A stretch of 64,000 nucleotides of DNA from Benincasa hispida (GCF_009727055.1 NC_052351.1:8683245-8747244); one strand, 5' to 3'; shown: positions 1 to 12,792, numbered from the stretch's first letter. Program-made: numbers and translations. Notes: a model not told the origin generated them from the letters alone.

Positions 1-99
1 GAGTTTTCCTAAGTCTTTCATATAAAAGTTCATATGTTTGTCTTAAATATGGAATAAAGTCTGATATATAATTTAAACAACCTAAGAATCTTTGTATTT

Positions 100-1290
100 A
101 ACTTTTATTAGTGATTTCATTTGGAAATTTGCTAGCAAATTTTATCAATCTTTGAATTGGTTTTATTTTTCCTTGAAAAATATTGTATCCTAAAAATCTT
201 ATCTTTTTTTTGTTGAAATAGTTTTATTTTAGGTAGAGAAATAACTAAACCATTTTGTTTAACTATTTTATAAAATACTCTTAAATGTTTAAAATGTTGT
301 TCTATGGTTTGTGAAAAGATTAAAACATCATCAATATAAACAATTGTGAATTCTTGATATTGGTTAAAAATGTAATGCATAATATTTTGAAATTCAGAAG
401 GGGCATTTTTAGTCCGAATGATATTAAATTCCATTTGTATTGTCCAAATAGAATATTGAATGTTGTTTTATACTTATCTTTTTCAACAATTTGAATTTGC
501 CAAAATCCAGATTTCATATCGAATTTTGAGAAGACTAACGCATTTTGTATTTGATTGATTAAGTTCTTTTTATTTGATATGGGATAACGTATTCATTCTA
601 AAACATAATTTAAAGGTTTGTAAGTGATTACAAGACGAGACACTCCTCGTTCAATTTCCACTTAATTATTAACATAAAAGCTACACAGCTCCAAGGTGAT
701 TTACTAGGTCATATGAGTCCTTTTTCTAAAATTTCTTGAATTTCTTTATGACAATGTTTTAATAATTCAACATTTATCTGTAGAGGTCTTACTTTGGTAG
801 GAATTTTTTATTCATGAAAATTCTTAACATATGGTAAGCAAACAATGAGCTCTTTTCTTTTTCAAAATGCATTAGGAATAGAAGCACATAATTCTTTTTC
901 AATTAATTTTTTGAATTGATTAATTTGCTTTTAAATATAAGGATCATCTAATTGTTTTCAATTCTTTTGTGATTTATTTCTTCTTTTATAAATTGTATTT
1001 GTTATATTTTTCTTTTAACAGAATTAACAGTTTTAAACGTTGAGGAAATTTGAATATAATACATTATTTTAGTAGATATGGGATTTACAAATTTAAAGAT
1101 GGTATTTTGATCTAAAATTTGTTAGACTTTCTTTCTCGTTTATCGAGAACATATAAAATTGTAATAAGAATGGAATTCCTAAATTTATTTCGTCATCTAA
1201 GTCTTTAATTAATATAAAAATATTTTAAAAATAATATCCTCCATTACAAATATCAAGATAGTTTCTGAGTGAAATTAAAGTGTCTAGTTA
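100..1290 (-). pseudogene. Endogenous pararetrovirus (Caulimoviridae-like) protease-reverse transcriptase remnant
   Basis: Read on the minus strand, this stretch encodes broken pieces of a plant pararetrovirus-type polymerase. From high to low coordinates: a protease-like tail near 1200-1090 (residues around GIPFL), a block near 720-540 with GVSRLVITYKPLN, a block at 517-420 with DMKSGFWQIQI, and the catalytic block at 434-132 containing YIDDVLIFS. The YIDD box followed by this kind of context is typical of Caulimoviridae rather than Ty1/copia or Ty3/gypsy. The frames change between blocks (near 420-440 and again near 200) and there are stops, so it cannot make a protein. No movement protein, coat protein or RNase H region was recognised, and the left end is cut by the window. 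It is an old integrated copy. The genus (for example florendovirus-like or petuvirus-like) cannot be fixed from this piece. Confidence 0.75.
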
Positions 1291-1299
1291 ACAAATGCA

Positions 1300-3382
1300 T
1301 TTGGTCATTAAAAAAAAAAAAAAAAAAAGTTTAACTATTCCTGTTGTTAGACATGCGTCTTTGATGAGTCTGTTGGGCTTGGGCCTAAGCCCAGGCCCAT
1401 CAACTTATTTACCCCATAAAAATTCTCTTTTTTAATCTTTTGTGTAACAAAAACGAGACAGAAGACACTATTTAAATCGAAACAAAAGAAAACAAAGATG
1501 ATAAATAATAAATTAAATTTTTATTAGTAATGAATAAATATATATAGTTAACAATTAAAAGATGGCGGTGGGTGTTAATTAAATTGAGAAAAAAGAGAAA
1601 AGTGATGGGTAGGTAGAAGCAAAAGGGACCCACTAGGAAGGAAATGAAATATATATTATGAGTAGGATCCACGTCAGTCCAAGTTGTTTATTTATTTAAC
1701 CATTAAATTCTCCACGCAAACCTCTCTCCATCTTCTTAAAATTCTCTCTTTGGATAACTCTGACACGCTTCCACCGCATCATACGTGTTTTTCCTTTTTC
1801 AAATATGATGCTCTTTTTTCTACTCATAACTAAATTAATCATTTGCTCAACAAACTACTTTACTACTCTCCTCTTCCACTAATTCAAATAAATTATATTT
1901 TTACAATATTTTAAGAAAATTATAAATATAGTAAATCAACCCTACATTCTTATCAATCAATCTATTTTGTGTTTGTTTATTATATTTGTAACTGTCCCAT
2001 AATTTTATCTAAATTTTATATTTATATTTTAATATTAAATGGGTTAGTTTTTATATATTAAAGTATGTCTATTTTTCAATAATGTCGGGTTAGAAGATTA
2101 TAATGCTTAACCTATTTTATTGAAAGTGTATATATCTAATTGAATTATGTTTAGATTGATGTGAAATATAGGCTAAACTATTAAAAACAATTTAATTATT
2201 ATGTATTAAAGTTCAAAAACTAAAATGTCATAAATCTAAAAAGAATAAATAAATCAAATCATTGCATTTTATTGTTTAACTAAATATTACTGTTAAGTGG
2301 CTATTTGGAAGGCTGAAATGTAATTAAGATTACTATGAATCAAATGAGTGTTGAAATGTAGATGAATCGAGAGTAAAGAGAAAATGGGATCATGAAACTT
2401 GAAAACAATGAAAAAGAGAGTTTAGTTAAAAACTGTCCGAACGAAATGAGTTTAATATTACAGATCAATCTCAAAACACTCAATCCAAAAATAGATTTTA
2501 GATTGTATTATAATCTAAATCCATTCCATTATGTCCCAAACAACTCCTTATTTTATTTTTTTTCTATATTCCAAATGGTCGTATTTATTATTATTTTATT
2601 CAAATAACTGAAACACCCACCAATGTTTGAAGCTTGAGCCATTAAAAAAGCCAAAATATAATAATTTAAAGGTTAATGATATCAATAAAATTTAAAGGAA
2701 TTTTACCAAGGAGAAATGTAGGCCATTGCTATTTTACTTTGTGGTTGTTGCCGATATAAGTTACTCAAATGACCTCTAAATAAAGGTTTAACTCATACCT
2801 AACTAAGTTTTCATTTTTGGATTCTCACTCCACTTAATTTAAATTTAATGATCTTATCAAAGGTTTAAATATCTGGATTCTCACTCTCCAAGTTATAATA
2901 TTGTATTTTTGTATACACGTATTAAAATAGAAAACTAGGATTATTAATTTTTCATGCAGATAATTTTATGAATGAAGAAAATTTCTAACTTCAACCATTC
3001 TTTTTTAGAAAACTTTGACGATTTTATTTTAAGATCATTATCTATACCTTTATAAAGAAATTATATATATTTTTTTAATCATTTTATCTTAAAATGAAAA
3101 TCCACATTTTTCAAACATAGAGATATGTACTCTTATAGTATTCAAATAAATGAAAGTGATATATGTATATTTATAGAAAGTTATTCAAGTACATCTATAC
3201 ACTTATTTGTACTGTTCGTCTACTCAAATGTCCAATCATATGTTGTCAAGTGATAATTTTTAAAAGAATATTTTAATATTTATTTCTCTTCATGATAAAA
3301 GGAATATATAAACCTATGGGTGGATCTATGAAGGGTCGGGAAGAGCATGTGTCCCTCAACTGATGACATTCTATTTTTTTTT

Positions 3383-3419
<37 letters not shown>

Positions 3420-4340
3420 TTATTTATTAAATAGAAAAAATGTAATTACTTATATATTAAATATTTTGTTTTCCAATAGAAAATAAACATTACGTGATGC
3501 TCCAGCAATTGAGGATGCATGCCAGACCAAGGTTTAGATCTTGTGTTCAGTAACTTTATTTTATTTTCAATTTTTAATATATATATTTATGTATTAATTG
3601 ATTTTTTAGCTAGTGAACTTTTTCGCTACATATTATTATATTTTATAAATCTAGACTAAAATGTCTAATAAATCTATAAGCTACTTCCATTTTATTTCTA
3701 ATAAATCTATACTTAAATGTTTAAAAAGTAATTATTTTGTAAAAAAAAAAAAAAATAGTTTCGTGCCTACTTGAAACTTAAATTTTGTAGTTAGTTGAAA
3801 CACTAATTTCAAAAAAAATGTCTAATCGTACTTATTAAGCATAAATTAAACTTAATATCAAATCAACATTTAATTTTTAACAGTTTCTAAGATTCAAGAG
3901 ATGCATTAGATGCCAACTTGATATTTTAAGAATCCATTAAATACAAAAGTTAAAAATTAAGAGATTTGTTAGATAATTTTTAAATGAATTATATATAAAC
4001 ACAAAATTACAAGTTAATGGACTAAACTTAAAAAATTATATACATTTGTATAGCCAACTAAGTATCAAAATTATATATATATACTTAATGATCCTGTAAA
4101 GCTAACTAAGTATCAAATCACAAGTTGTAAAGTTTTTTAAAGAATATATTTTTTTACATTTTTTTTCTTTTTAATTGAAGGAGATACATAGAAATTGGTG
4201 TATTAACTTATTTATTAAATAAAAAATTGGAGTCTTAAAATCGGATAAAATTTGGAAACCAAAGAGCCGGAAAGATTTGACTCGGTACCGTATTTCACAA
4301 TACACATCGAAAAATCCTTGATTAATCCGAGTTTGGATAA
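1300..4340. other. Gene-free AT-rich intergenic region
   Basis: No coding region is supportable here. It holds a poly-A run near 1310-1328, a TA dinucleotide microsatellite at 3387-3415 and several poly-A/T tracts. Short open frames at 1472-1672 and 2392-2607 are low-complexity, lack recognisable domains and look like chance. The right part, from about 4250, is the upstream region of the TSJT1-like gene. Confidence 0.7.
3387..3415. repeat. (TA)n microsatellite
   Basis: An uninterrupted run of TA dinucleotides of about 29 bases, followed by an ATTT-rich stretch. It is likely polymorphic in length. Confidence 0.95.
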
Positions 4341-4344
4341 CGTC

Positions 4345-4395
4345 GCCACGTCAGCAGCCTTATTCTCAGCACCAAACACACCCCCTTTAAATATT
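4345..4395 (+). promoter_or_regulatory. Putative promoter of the TSJT1-like gene: ACGT-core element and TATA-like box
   Basis: GCCACGTCAG at 4345-4354 carries an ACGT core of the kind bound by plant bZIP factors. TTTAAATATT at 4386-4395 is a TATA-like box about 105 bases before the start codon. The leader between them and the ATG is C/T-rich, as usual for plant genes. Stress or hormone responsiveness would fit the family but is inference. Confidence 0.45.
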
Positions 4396-4499
4396 CCCCC
4401 CAAATCCCTTTTCTTCTCCATCATTTCTTTCCCATTTCAATCAAAACAAAAATTATTCGTTTTCAGTAAAGCGAAGGTAAGATCTGTTAAGTGAAGAAG

Positions 4500-5966
4500 A
4501 TGTTGGCCATTTTCGACAGCCAATCGGTTCCCTCACCGCCGGAGCTTCAGAGTCCGGCGTCATTTCGCCTCCCGACGGTGAAGCCCAAGCTTCCTCGAGA
4601 AATTATCAACCATTTCGTCACTTCTGGTGCTTGTGGAGCTCTGTCAATGTCTTTTGGGAATGCGGCGTCCATAGCGTTCGATCCATCTCGATCTCACTCT
4701 GCTCACCATCAAATGTAAGTACTAATTTATGATCTGTATAAAATTTCGAGATCTGAAATCCTGTGTTTTAGCATTTTAGTTAATCAGTGATTGAATGGGG
4801 AAAAAATGGCAGGTTATTTTGTGGATTAGATGAAATGTACTGTATGTTCAAGGGGAGCTTGAACAACTTGAGCCGGTTAAACAAGCAGTACGGGCTTTCA
4901 AAAGCTACGAACGAAGCCATGTTTGTGATTGAAGCTTATCGAACCCTAAGAGACCGTGGGCCGTACCCGGCCGATCAGGTTCTTAAAGAACTTGAAGGCA
5001 ACTTCGCCTTTGTGGTTTTTGACCGGAAGGCCGGCACTGTATTTGCAGCTCTGGTAAGCTATGTTACTTTTTTTTCCCCTTTTCTATATCTATAGTAGTA
5101 GAAATTTTATTGGAGAATGGAAGGTGTAGAAAAAAAAGTTCAGAGACCAAATGAAAATCATACTAAAAACTTAAGGATCAAAAGGATTCCTTTTTTATTC
5201 ATCTAAGGACAATGATTAGATCTAACTAATTTTATGGTTTCTTTTTTTTTTTTTTATGCATAATAGGAAAAAATGTAATTAATTTAATTAAAAAAATTTG
5301 TCACACGACTTATTTTTATTAAGTGTTATTTAAACTGTACAATAAATGGATGTAACCGCCTTTATTTTCTTCCTTGATTTAAAGGATGTGTTCTTTTTGT
5401 TTGATCAAGACCAAATCGAAATTAAAAGAATAGAAATATAACCTTTTGAAATTTAAAACTAAATAAAAAATCATACTTAGTTTTAAAAATTATGGATTGG
5501 TTTTTTTTTTACCTGAAAAGGAATTGGGTTTCTGAAGTTTTCTTCAAATGAAAAAACAGGATGCGCGTGAGGGGATGAATCTGTACTGGGGCACTGCCGG
5601 TGATGGCTCTCTTGTAATTTCGGACAACTTGGAGGTCATTAAAGTTGGATGTGCCAAGTCATTTGCTCCATTTCCACCCGGTAATATATTTCGTTTATTA
5701 TCATTAGAATTTAAAAAGAAAGAAATTGAAATAGCCGTTTTTAAAATCTGACGTGGATTTTGTAATTGGCAGGTTGTATGTTCCACAGTGAGAGAGGGCT
5801 AATGAGTTTTGAGCATCCGACAAAGAAGATGAAGGCAATGCCTAGAATTGATAGTGAAGGAGTTATGTGTGGGGCCAACTTTAAGGTTGATGTCCAATCA
5901 AGGGTTCACACCATGCCACGTGTTGGAAGTGAAGCCAACTGGGCAACCTGGGGATCACATCCTTGA
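4500..5966 (+). CDS. Stem-specific protein TSJT1-like / aluminium-induced protein with YGL and LRDR motifs
   Basis: Four exons: 4500-4714, 4813-5053, 5560-5680 and 5773-5966, joined at GT-AG introns (donors GTAAGT, GTAAGC, GTAATA). The coding length is 771 nt, giving 256 residues, the usual size for this family (DUF3700, class-II glutamine-amidotransferase-like fold). The start is the ATG at 4500; the in-frame codon at 4491 is GTG. Signature motifs are present: YGL at residues 98-100 in NKQYGLSK and LRDR at 117-120 in YRTLRDRGPYPADQV. Further conserved blocks are EGNFAFVVFD, YWGTAGDGSLVISDNLEV, GCAKSFAPFPPG and the C-terminal MPRVGSEANW. The family lacks an established catalytic role and is induced by aluminium, auxin, sugar starvation or wounding in various plants. 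No signal peptide is evident, so it is probably cytosolic or at the plasma membrane. No frame damage is seen and the gene appears functional. A polyadenylation-like region follows by about 6130-6165. Confidence 0.95.
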
Positions 5967-6159
5967 TTCAAATTATTTCCTATTTTACTATATATATTAT
6001 TAATTTCTGGTGACTTGAAATTGGGAGATCCTTTGATTTTTCTTTTTGAAGTTTTTATGTTGGGGTTTTTGTACATATTTTTATAGTTCCGGAAGCTTTA
6101 TTTGGACTTCAGAGTTTTCTGTAAGTTTCGATTAATGAAAAAGCAAATGTTTATCATTT

Positions 6160-8078
6160 TACATCATTGATTATTATTTTATATTTTTTGTCATAAAAAA
6201 AAAGAATATTATAAAATGTTACGACTCAACTAGATAGATCATAGATGAACAATGTAATGACGTTGATCTTATTTATGGATGAACGAAAAAAACTTAGAGT
6301 TGATATGTGCGTGAATTAAGTTTACAAGATTAAATTAAAGAAGAGTTAATAGTACCATTTGTGATCTTATTCATGGTTAGGTTATCTCATTCTCTTGGTA
6401 TTTTTAATTTTCTAATTGGTTAGTTTCTGGGTTTAAGACTGATGTATGCAACTTTTTCCATCTGCCAAAGTCTCACTTGTTTATAATTTAATTCTAGGAT
6501 AAAAGGTATTAATGTCTTCAATGAAATAACTACATTTAAAAAAAGATCAATAGAATAACTACATGTTCTATAAATTAAATAAAGATGATCAAACTGAGTT
6601 GGCTGATTCCAAATTAAAAGTATTTTATGAAGTAATTCCTTTTCTAGTTGGAGTTGTCAAGCGTCGAGTAACATGGTTCTTGAGACTTATTATTATTATT
6701 ATTATTTTAAATTTTTAAGCAGGATGAAGAACTTAAAGTTCCCAGTTCTAATAATATATTGTGCTATATTTTCAGCACTTTTCTTATCTAAAATAATTTG
6801 TCTAATATATATCTATATATTTAATAACTTTTTTCTATTTTGGATAGACTTATCTTGTCCTTTGACTAAACTAATAATTTTTTCATGAAAAGATCGAGAT
6901 TTTAATGTTATCTTCTTATATTAAGTAAACATTCATAATAAATCATATTATGAGGTATATAATAAAAACATAATATATAGCCAATATGCAATTTCTTATT
7001 GGTTATATTAATGGTTGGCAGGGAAAACTCGCATGTAGTATTGGGTTGCTCCTCTAGTCTATCTCTTGGTCTAACCTCATTAATAGAATTGATCTATATG
7101 AGAGTTCACATCGATGTAAATATCAAACTGAGTACACTTCGATGTCTAAATTAGTACAAGGAGTAATTAGTTGAACTAAACATAGGGAGAATTAGAGTTG
7201 CTCATTCGGAGTCTATTTATGTGTCTCCTTCGAGATTATTGAAGGAGATTATTTATAAGCTCTTTCTGACACGAGGGGTGAGTAGGGATAACCGAAAAAC
7301 CAAGTTGAACGATCGAAAACAACCAAACTGAAGTTCAGAGGGCAATTTTTTTCAAAAAATAAGTCGGGGTCAGTTTTGTAAAAATTTAGTTAAAAACCAA
7401 ATTAAACCGACCGACATTTAGATCAATCCTGACCACTATATTAATATTATATATTTTTTTCTTAAAAACTTTTATTATACACTTAAATATGAAATAGAAA
7501 TATCTTAAGAACTCCCCAAGGCCTAACAACTCCCCCCAGGCCCAATCCATTAACTTAAAAGGGTCTGACACTAGGCCACTACCTCTGACCCCGCGTCTCC
7601 TCTCGACCTCTCCCTCTCCGTCTCTCCAAGACTCCCACACGGCCATACATCCCACATCCACGCCAACGCATCCCACACCCGCACATCCACGCTGGTGGCA
7701 CGCATCCCATGCCTACACGTCCACGCTGGTAGCCACGTATCCCACGAGGCCCCATTTGCATGTCCATGCCAGTGTGCATCCCTATGTTTTCTGTAAGTTT
7801 TACTTCTTTTTTTTTTTTAAAAAAAATCCATCTTTCAAACTGATAATTGGTAGAAATATAAGTTATTGTGTCACTTTCATTTAAAATAATAAGGTAAAGA
7901 CATGAAATTTAGATATTTTCTATCAATAAATCTATACAAAAAACGAAGCATACGATCACATACTTTTTAACACATAACATATTTAAATTTCGGACTAATT
8001 TTGCTACTTCTATGCAGAATATCCTTCAGTAGTCTGATAAACGTTCGATTGCCTGTTGCATACCACCGATGCTACTTC
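6160..8078. other. Intergenic region with unassigned repeats
   Basis: 6160-7270 is AT-rich with a short ATT run near 6687-6705 and no supportable gene. From 7274 a repeat-like segment starts with AGGGGTGA and contains ACCGACCGAC near 7408-7420. Between about 7500 and 7790 the composition turns C-rich and holds degenerate copies of a CACG(T)CCACGCTGGT-like word near 7682, 7715 and 7761. Open frames over this C-rich stretch lack domains. 7800-8078 is AT-rich and unassigned. Confidence 0.5.
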
Positions 8079-8143
8079 TATGTATAAACACCTTTATACT
8101 AGATACCTCCATTCACACTTGTCTTTATATGAACAATATGATT

Positions 8144-8825
8144 GGACCCAAGTTTTGTGCGCGAACCTTCCGTCATGAAAAAAATGAAAAAATGGACCTA
8201 GAAGTTAAGAACGATGATAAAAAGTCATGTGCCAGACGGTTTTGGGAACGGAGCTCATTTGGTACCCGAAACAGCCCCTGGGCCCACTTTTTGCTCCCGA
8301 ACCTTCCGGCACGGAATTGCGCGAAAACAGAGCCAGGGGTTAAGAACGATGAAAAAGAGGCGTGTGCTAGACGGTTTTGCGAACGGAGCTCGTTTGGTGC
8401 CCCAAACGGGCCCCGGGGCCCCACGGGCTGCGTCGGGGGCCCGTTTGTCGTGCGCGAACATTCCGTCACGGAATTGCGCGAAAACAGACCCAGGGGTTAA
8501 GAACGATGAAAAAGAGGCGTGTGCCAGACGGTTTTGCGAACGGAGCTCGTTTGGTGCCCCAAACGGCCCCCGGGGCCCCGCGGGGGTGTCGCATGGCTTG
8601 GCTGGGGTGTTGCATGGCTTGGCTGGGGATGTCGCATGGCTTGGCTGGGGTGTCGCGGGGCAGGGCCTCAGGACCCAATTTTTATGCGCGAACCTTCCGT
8701 CACGAAAAAGCGCGAAAACGGACCCAGGGGTTAAGAACGATAAAAAAAGTCGTGTGCCAGACGGTTTTGGGAACGGAGCTTGTTTGGTGCCCGAAACAGT
8801 CCCCGGGGCCCCCAGGCCCACTTTT
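8144..8825. repeat. GC-rich tandem repeat, four units of about 137-233 bp
   Basis: Unit starts at 8144, 8281, 8438 and 8671 are marked by GG.CCC followed by a T-rich spacer and a CGAACCTTCCGTCACG-like block. Each unit then carries GCGCGAAAACGGACCCAGGG, TTAAGAACGAT, GCCAGACGGTTTTG, GGAACGGAGCT and a GGCCCC-rich tail. Unit lengths are about 137, 157, 233 and 145-155 bp; the third is longer because of an inner minisatellite. The composition is strikingly GC-rich against AT-rich surroundings. Long open frames in several registers overlap here, but they follow from the GC content and the repeats and have no domains. Confidence 0.9.
8587..8665. repeat. 21-22 bp minisatellite inside the third GC-rich unit
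   Basis: Three copies of TGTCGCATGGCTTGGCTGGG occur at 8587, 8608 and 8630, with one variant base in the middle copy, followed by a partial copy TGTCGCGGGGC. This local expansion explains the greater length of the third unit. Confidence 0.9.
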
Positions 8826-9299
8826 CATCTCATGTAACAATTACAAAGTGGGTCGTCTCTGTAATATTGCTAGGATAAGACACCCAACCTTCATCCATTA
8901 CTGTAGACCTTTGAGGCTATTAATTGAACATGAACCACCTATATGTCAACCACATACTATTCAAGTGCCATCATATAACCTTGGATCTTAGTTTATTGGA
9001 TTGAATTAACGTTGTCTAAATGTCAAATCAAATACCTATAATTTTATTAGATAAATAATTTATGTTAACAAAACTACAAACCATGAGATACACTAGATTT
9101 AAGACATCAATCCAAACAATCTTCCACAAGCTAGTGGAATGTATCAAAATATAATAAAAGACGAGTGGGAAACTAAAGTATCAATATACAATGTAAGGTA
9201 AAGTTTCAATATACAGTACAATAAACTAGGGCATACAATATACCCAATAAATTTTCCCACTTGCCTTAGCATACATGACTCATATCTCGTAGACCCAGA

Positions 9300-10453
9300 C
9301 CTTTCAGGCGCCCCTAAAAAACTTTAGTCGTGAGAGCCTTCGTAAATGGAAGTAATATTGTGCTCCGAGACGATCTTTATGACAATCACATCTCCTCGTT
9401 GCACAATCCCTCTGACAAGATGATACTTGCGCTCTATATGCTTTCCACGTTTATGGCTACAAGGCTCATTAGAGTTTGCCACAACACCACTATTATCACA
9501 ATAAAGTGTGATGGGCCAGGACGTATTTGGAAAAATTTCCAAATTTATGAGAATTTTTTTGAGTCAAACAACTTCCTTAGCAGCTTCACAGGTAGCTACA
9601 TACTTAGCCTACATGGTGGAATCTGCAATACAACCTTGCTTAATGTTGAGTCATACTATAGCTCCTCCATTCATAGTGAACACTGATGGATATGGATTTT
9701 TTTTATTCTCATCAGTCTGAAAATCAGAGTCAATGTATCTTGTAAGGATCAAATCTTTAGCCCCATACACGAGCATATAATTTCTCGTTCTCCTAAGATA
9801 CTTGAGAATAGCTTTAACTGGTGTCCAGTGATCAAATCCTAGATTGGATTAATATCTACTGACCAATTCCACTACATAGTAGATGTCAAGTCTATTACAC
9901 AACATGACATACATAAGGCTACCCATTGCAGATGCATAGGGAATCTGTCTCATTTTCTCAACCTCTTAAGATATCTTAGGAAATTTTTCCTTAGACAAGA
10001 TAGTTCTATGCCTGAAAGGTAACAGGCCCTTCTTGAAATTTTGCATTGAATATCTGACGAGCACTTTGTCAATATAGGATGCCTGAGATAAGGCTAATGG
10101 TTTGTTCTTTCGATTCCTTATAACTTGGATCTCTAGAACAAATTGTGCTTCACCCAAATCTTTCATTTAGAATTGAGTAGCTAGTCATTCTTTAATGGTA
10201 GTCAGGTAATCTGCACTATTCCCAATGAGTAAGATATCATCAACATACAACACAAGAAAAGCTACTGAACTATTGATGATCTTCTTGTAAACACGATGCT
10301 CATCAACATTTTGATCAAAGCTATAAGATTTGATTACAGCATCAAACCTTATATTCCAAGATCGAGATGTTTGCTTCAATCCATAAATGGACTGATTAAG
10401 ATTGTAAAATCTTTTGCTCTTGACCTTGTTCAATGAATCCCTCTGGTTGAATC
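9300..10453 (-). pseudogene. Element A pol, C-terminal half: reverse transcriptase and RNase H
   Basis: Minus-strand reading gives, from 10453 downward, PEGFIEQGQEQK, then IYGLKQTSRSWNIRFD (10433-10185) with the catalytic YVDDILL box. MKDLGEAQFVLEIQVI and LSQASYIDKVLVRYS follow (10166-9966), and the RNase H block with TLYCDNSGVVANS and HIERKYHLVRG lies at 9542-9324. These are standard Ty1/copia RT and RNase H motifs. Stops and frame changes separate the blocks. The upstream half of the same coding region resumes at 19705, because LTR S inserted between them. Confidence 0.9.
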
Positions 10454-11360
10454 TGTTGAAGTTAATGTCCTAAATCAAGTGTATATTGTAGTTTGTAAAG
10501 AAAAATTATATATCTAATAAAATAAGAGGTATTTTATTAATGTTTAGACTGCATTAATTCAATTTAATAAACTAAAATACAAAATTATTATGAAACTTAA
10601 ACATGTATGTAGAGACATACAAGTGGATCATGTTTAAGTAATAACCTAAATGGTCTGTAGTAGATGGATAAGGCTGGGTATTTTATCTTAGTGACACTAC
10701 GAATATGACCTCCTTTATAGATGTTACAATTTTTGTAAATTGCTACAAATGATCTGATCCTGATTATTCATGTGGAGACATATGAATAGGAGTATTCTAT
10801 ACAAAGAGTTTGTATAAGACAGGACTGCGAAATGAATAGTCTTTCTATATAACACCATTGCTAGAAGAGACTTACATTTCACTAGGATGACCATAGGTGA
10901 ATTGACTTTAATCCTGAGTGAGTTGTGAACTCCTGTCTATGAAGGCAATCCTTTGATTTGTATGGGTGAGAGTGGCCTTGTTAGTCGACTCAACGAGCCT
11001 ACCATTTTGGGGACTTGTTCGAGTAGGGGAGCTGGAAACATAACTACACAAGATGGAATTCACTCATTTCCCAACCTTGGGAAATATAAATAAATTGCTC
11101 CCTTAATAACTAGTTCCAGATCTTGAACATTAAAGCCTCAACCTCTCACTAGCCCGAGAGGTATTAATTATAATTGGACTATAAACTGTTTGTTCATTAA
11201 AGGAATCAATAATATTTAAGGATTTAGATGTAACTACAAGAGTAAAACGATATTTTAACCTAGCTATAGACATGAGCAATTTGTGAAGGGTTGACTCACT
11301 ATTGATTGGTTATATTCGTGGACACAGAAATAAATCTACAGTGCGAAGAGTGCAGCTATC

Positions 11361-12790
11361 TGTTGGGTTTTATGTCCTAAAAATCGTGGTATGTAAACAA
11401 TGGAACTTATTATGATAATTCAATAAAGGTGTTATTGAATAGATCTATTGCTTGAATAGAAATCCAATAAACCTAAAAGTCCCTTGACTATTGGATGAGT
11501 ACTTGAACTTTATGTGGAGACATAAAGGTGGATCAAGTTCGAGTAAATAGTCAAAATGATCTATAGTACATGGATAAGGTTGGGTACCTTATTCTGGTAA
11601 CACTATTGGATACGGCCTGCTCTGTAGCTGTTACAAGGAGTTGTAAAGTACTACAAATGAAGTGATCCTAATTCATTAAGTTAGACATGAGGAGTGGGGG
11701 TGTCCTTGTGCAAAAGAGATTGTACAAGATCGGACCACCAAATGAGTCACTCTTACATTATAACGCTGTTTATTGTTTAAGACTGACTATTTCAAAGCGA
11801 TGGCCTAGGTAACTTGACCTCAATCCCGAGCTAACTATGAACTCCTGTTTATCTGGGATTGCCCTTAGATTTGAATAGGTGAGGGTTGACTCAACAACGT
11901 CGGTCCAATATGATTGCCATTTCAGGGGTAAGACTGGATAGATAGTTGAGGGACATAGGGTGCAAGAGAGAATTCACTCCTACCTACTTTAGGGATAGTA
12001 GAGAGGTTGTTCCCTTAAGTATTGATTCTGGGGCTTGAACAAAGGATATTAATACTTAAGGGAAATTAATACTAAATTTTGAAATCCCTTAAGTATTGAT
12101 TCTGGGGCTTGAACAAAGGATATTAAATATTAAATTAATTAGAATTATTTAAATTGTTTAAATAATTATTTATTAATTTTATTAGAAAATTAAATTTTGA
12201 AATTAATTTGTAAAATTAATAAATTTTGATTTTAGAAATAAAATATTATTTTGAAATTAATTTTGGATTTTTGGAAAATGGAAAAATTACACAAACTTGA
12301 AAAAATGGATTTTTCATCTTCAACTAACTTACTTGGAACCCACCTTCTCCTTTGCTTTACTCCAAGCATAAGCTGCATCCCATGCAGCACATCTCTTTGC
12401 ATGATAGTCTGCAATATATTGAAGAGATTAGAGTGGAGAAAGGCATGAAGAACCGACTGAATTTTTGCTGAAAAATTCGAATGAAGAAGGTGTTCTTTAA
12501 TGGGTTCTGTTCAGTGAGTTTTCTCCATATTCCCTTTGATTACAGCTTATTTTAAGTCCCACAACTCAATCTAGAGCATCAAGAGGATAGTAGAGAAGAT
12601 CTTATGGTGGTCTACACAAGGATTCAGAGAATTTTGCAGCTGAAAATGGAGATTTCGTTGGTTCGGTCAAGGTATGTTCTTGAAACCCATTAAACTCTAT
12701 TTTTAGCATGTTTCTTTTCAACCAAAATTAATGAATTAGAATGCTTATGGATCCCGATTTCTTCTGCTGCATGCTGGCGTCGATCCAACA
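11361..12790 (+). repeat. 5' LTR of element B, with an internal deletion
   Basis: 1430 bp against 1841 bp for its partner at 16910-18750. About 480 bp corresponding to 17590-18075 are missing. At the junction a 41-base segment is present twice (12011-12051 and 12085-12125) with a short inverted copy between them. Elsewhere the two LTRs look nearly identical by eye. Confidence 0.9.
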
Positions 12791-12792
12791 AT

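Larger units (their letters stand above)
8079..9118 (-). repeat. Truncated 3' LTR of element A, interrupted by a GC-rich block
   Basis: Bases 8830-9118 match the first part of the intact LTR at 26434-28358, for example the stretch around AAGTGGGTCGT and the outer end reading ACTAGATTTAAGACATCAA. Bases about 8079-8143 match the next part of that LTR, around TGTATAAAC and CCATTCACA. The two halves are separated by the GC-rich repeats at 8144-8825. Left of 8079 the similarity stops, so roughly the distal two thirds of the LTR are missing. Confidence 0.8.

Noticed and set aside
8069..8991. Several long overlapping open frames in both strands
   Set aside because: They fall on the GC-rich tandem repeat, where stop codons are rare by composition. 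The translations just repeat the DNA unit and show no domain.
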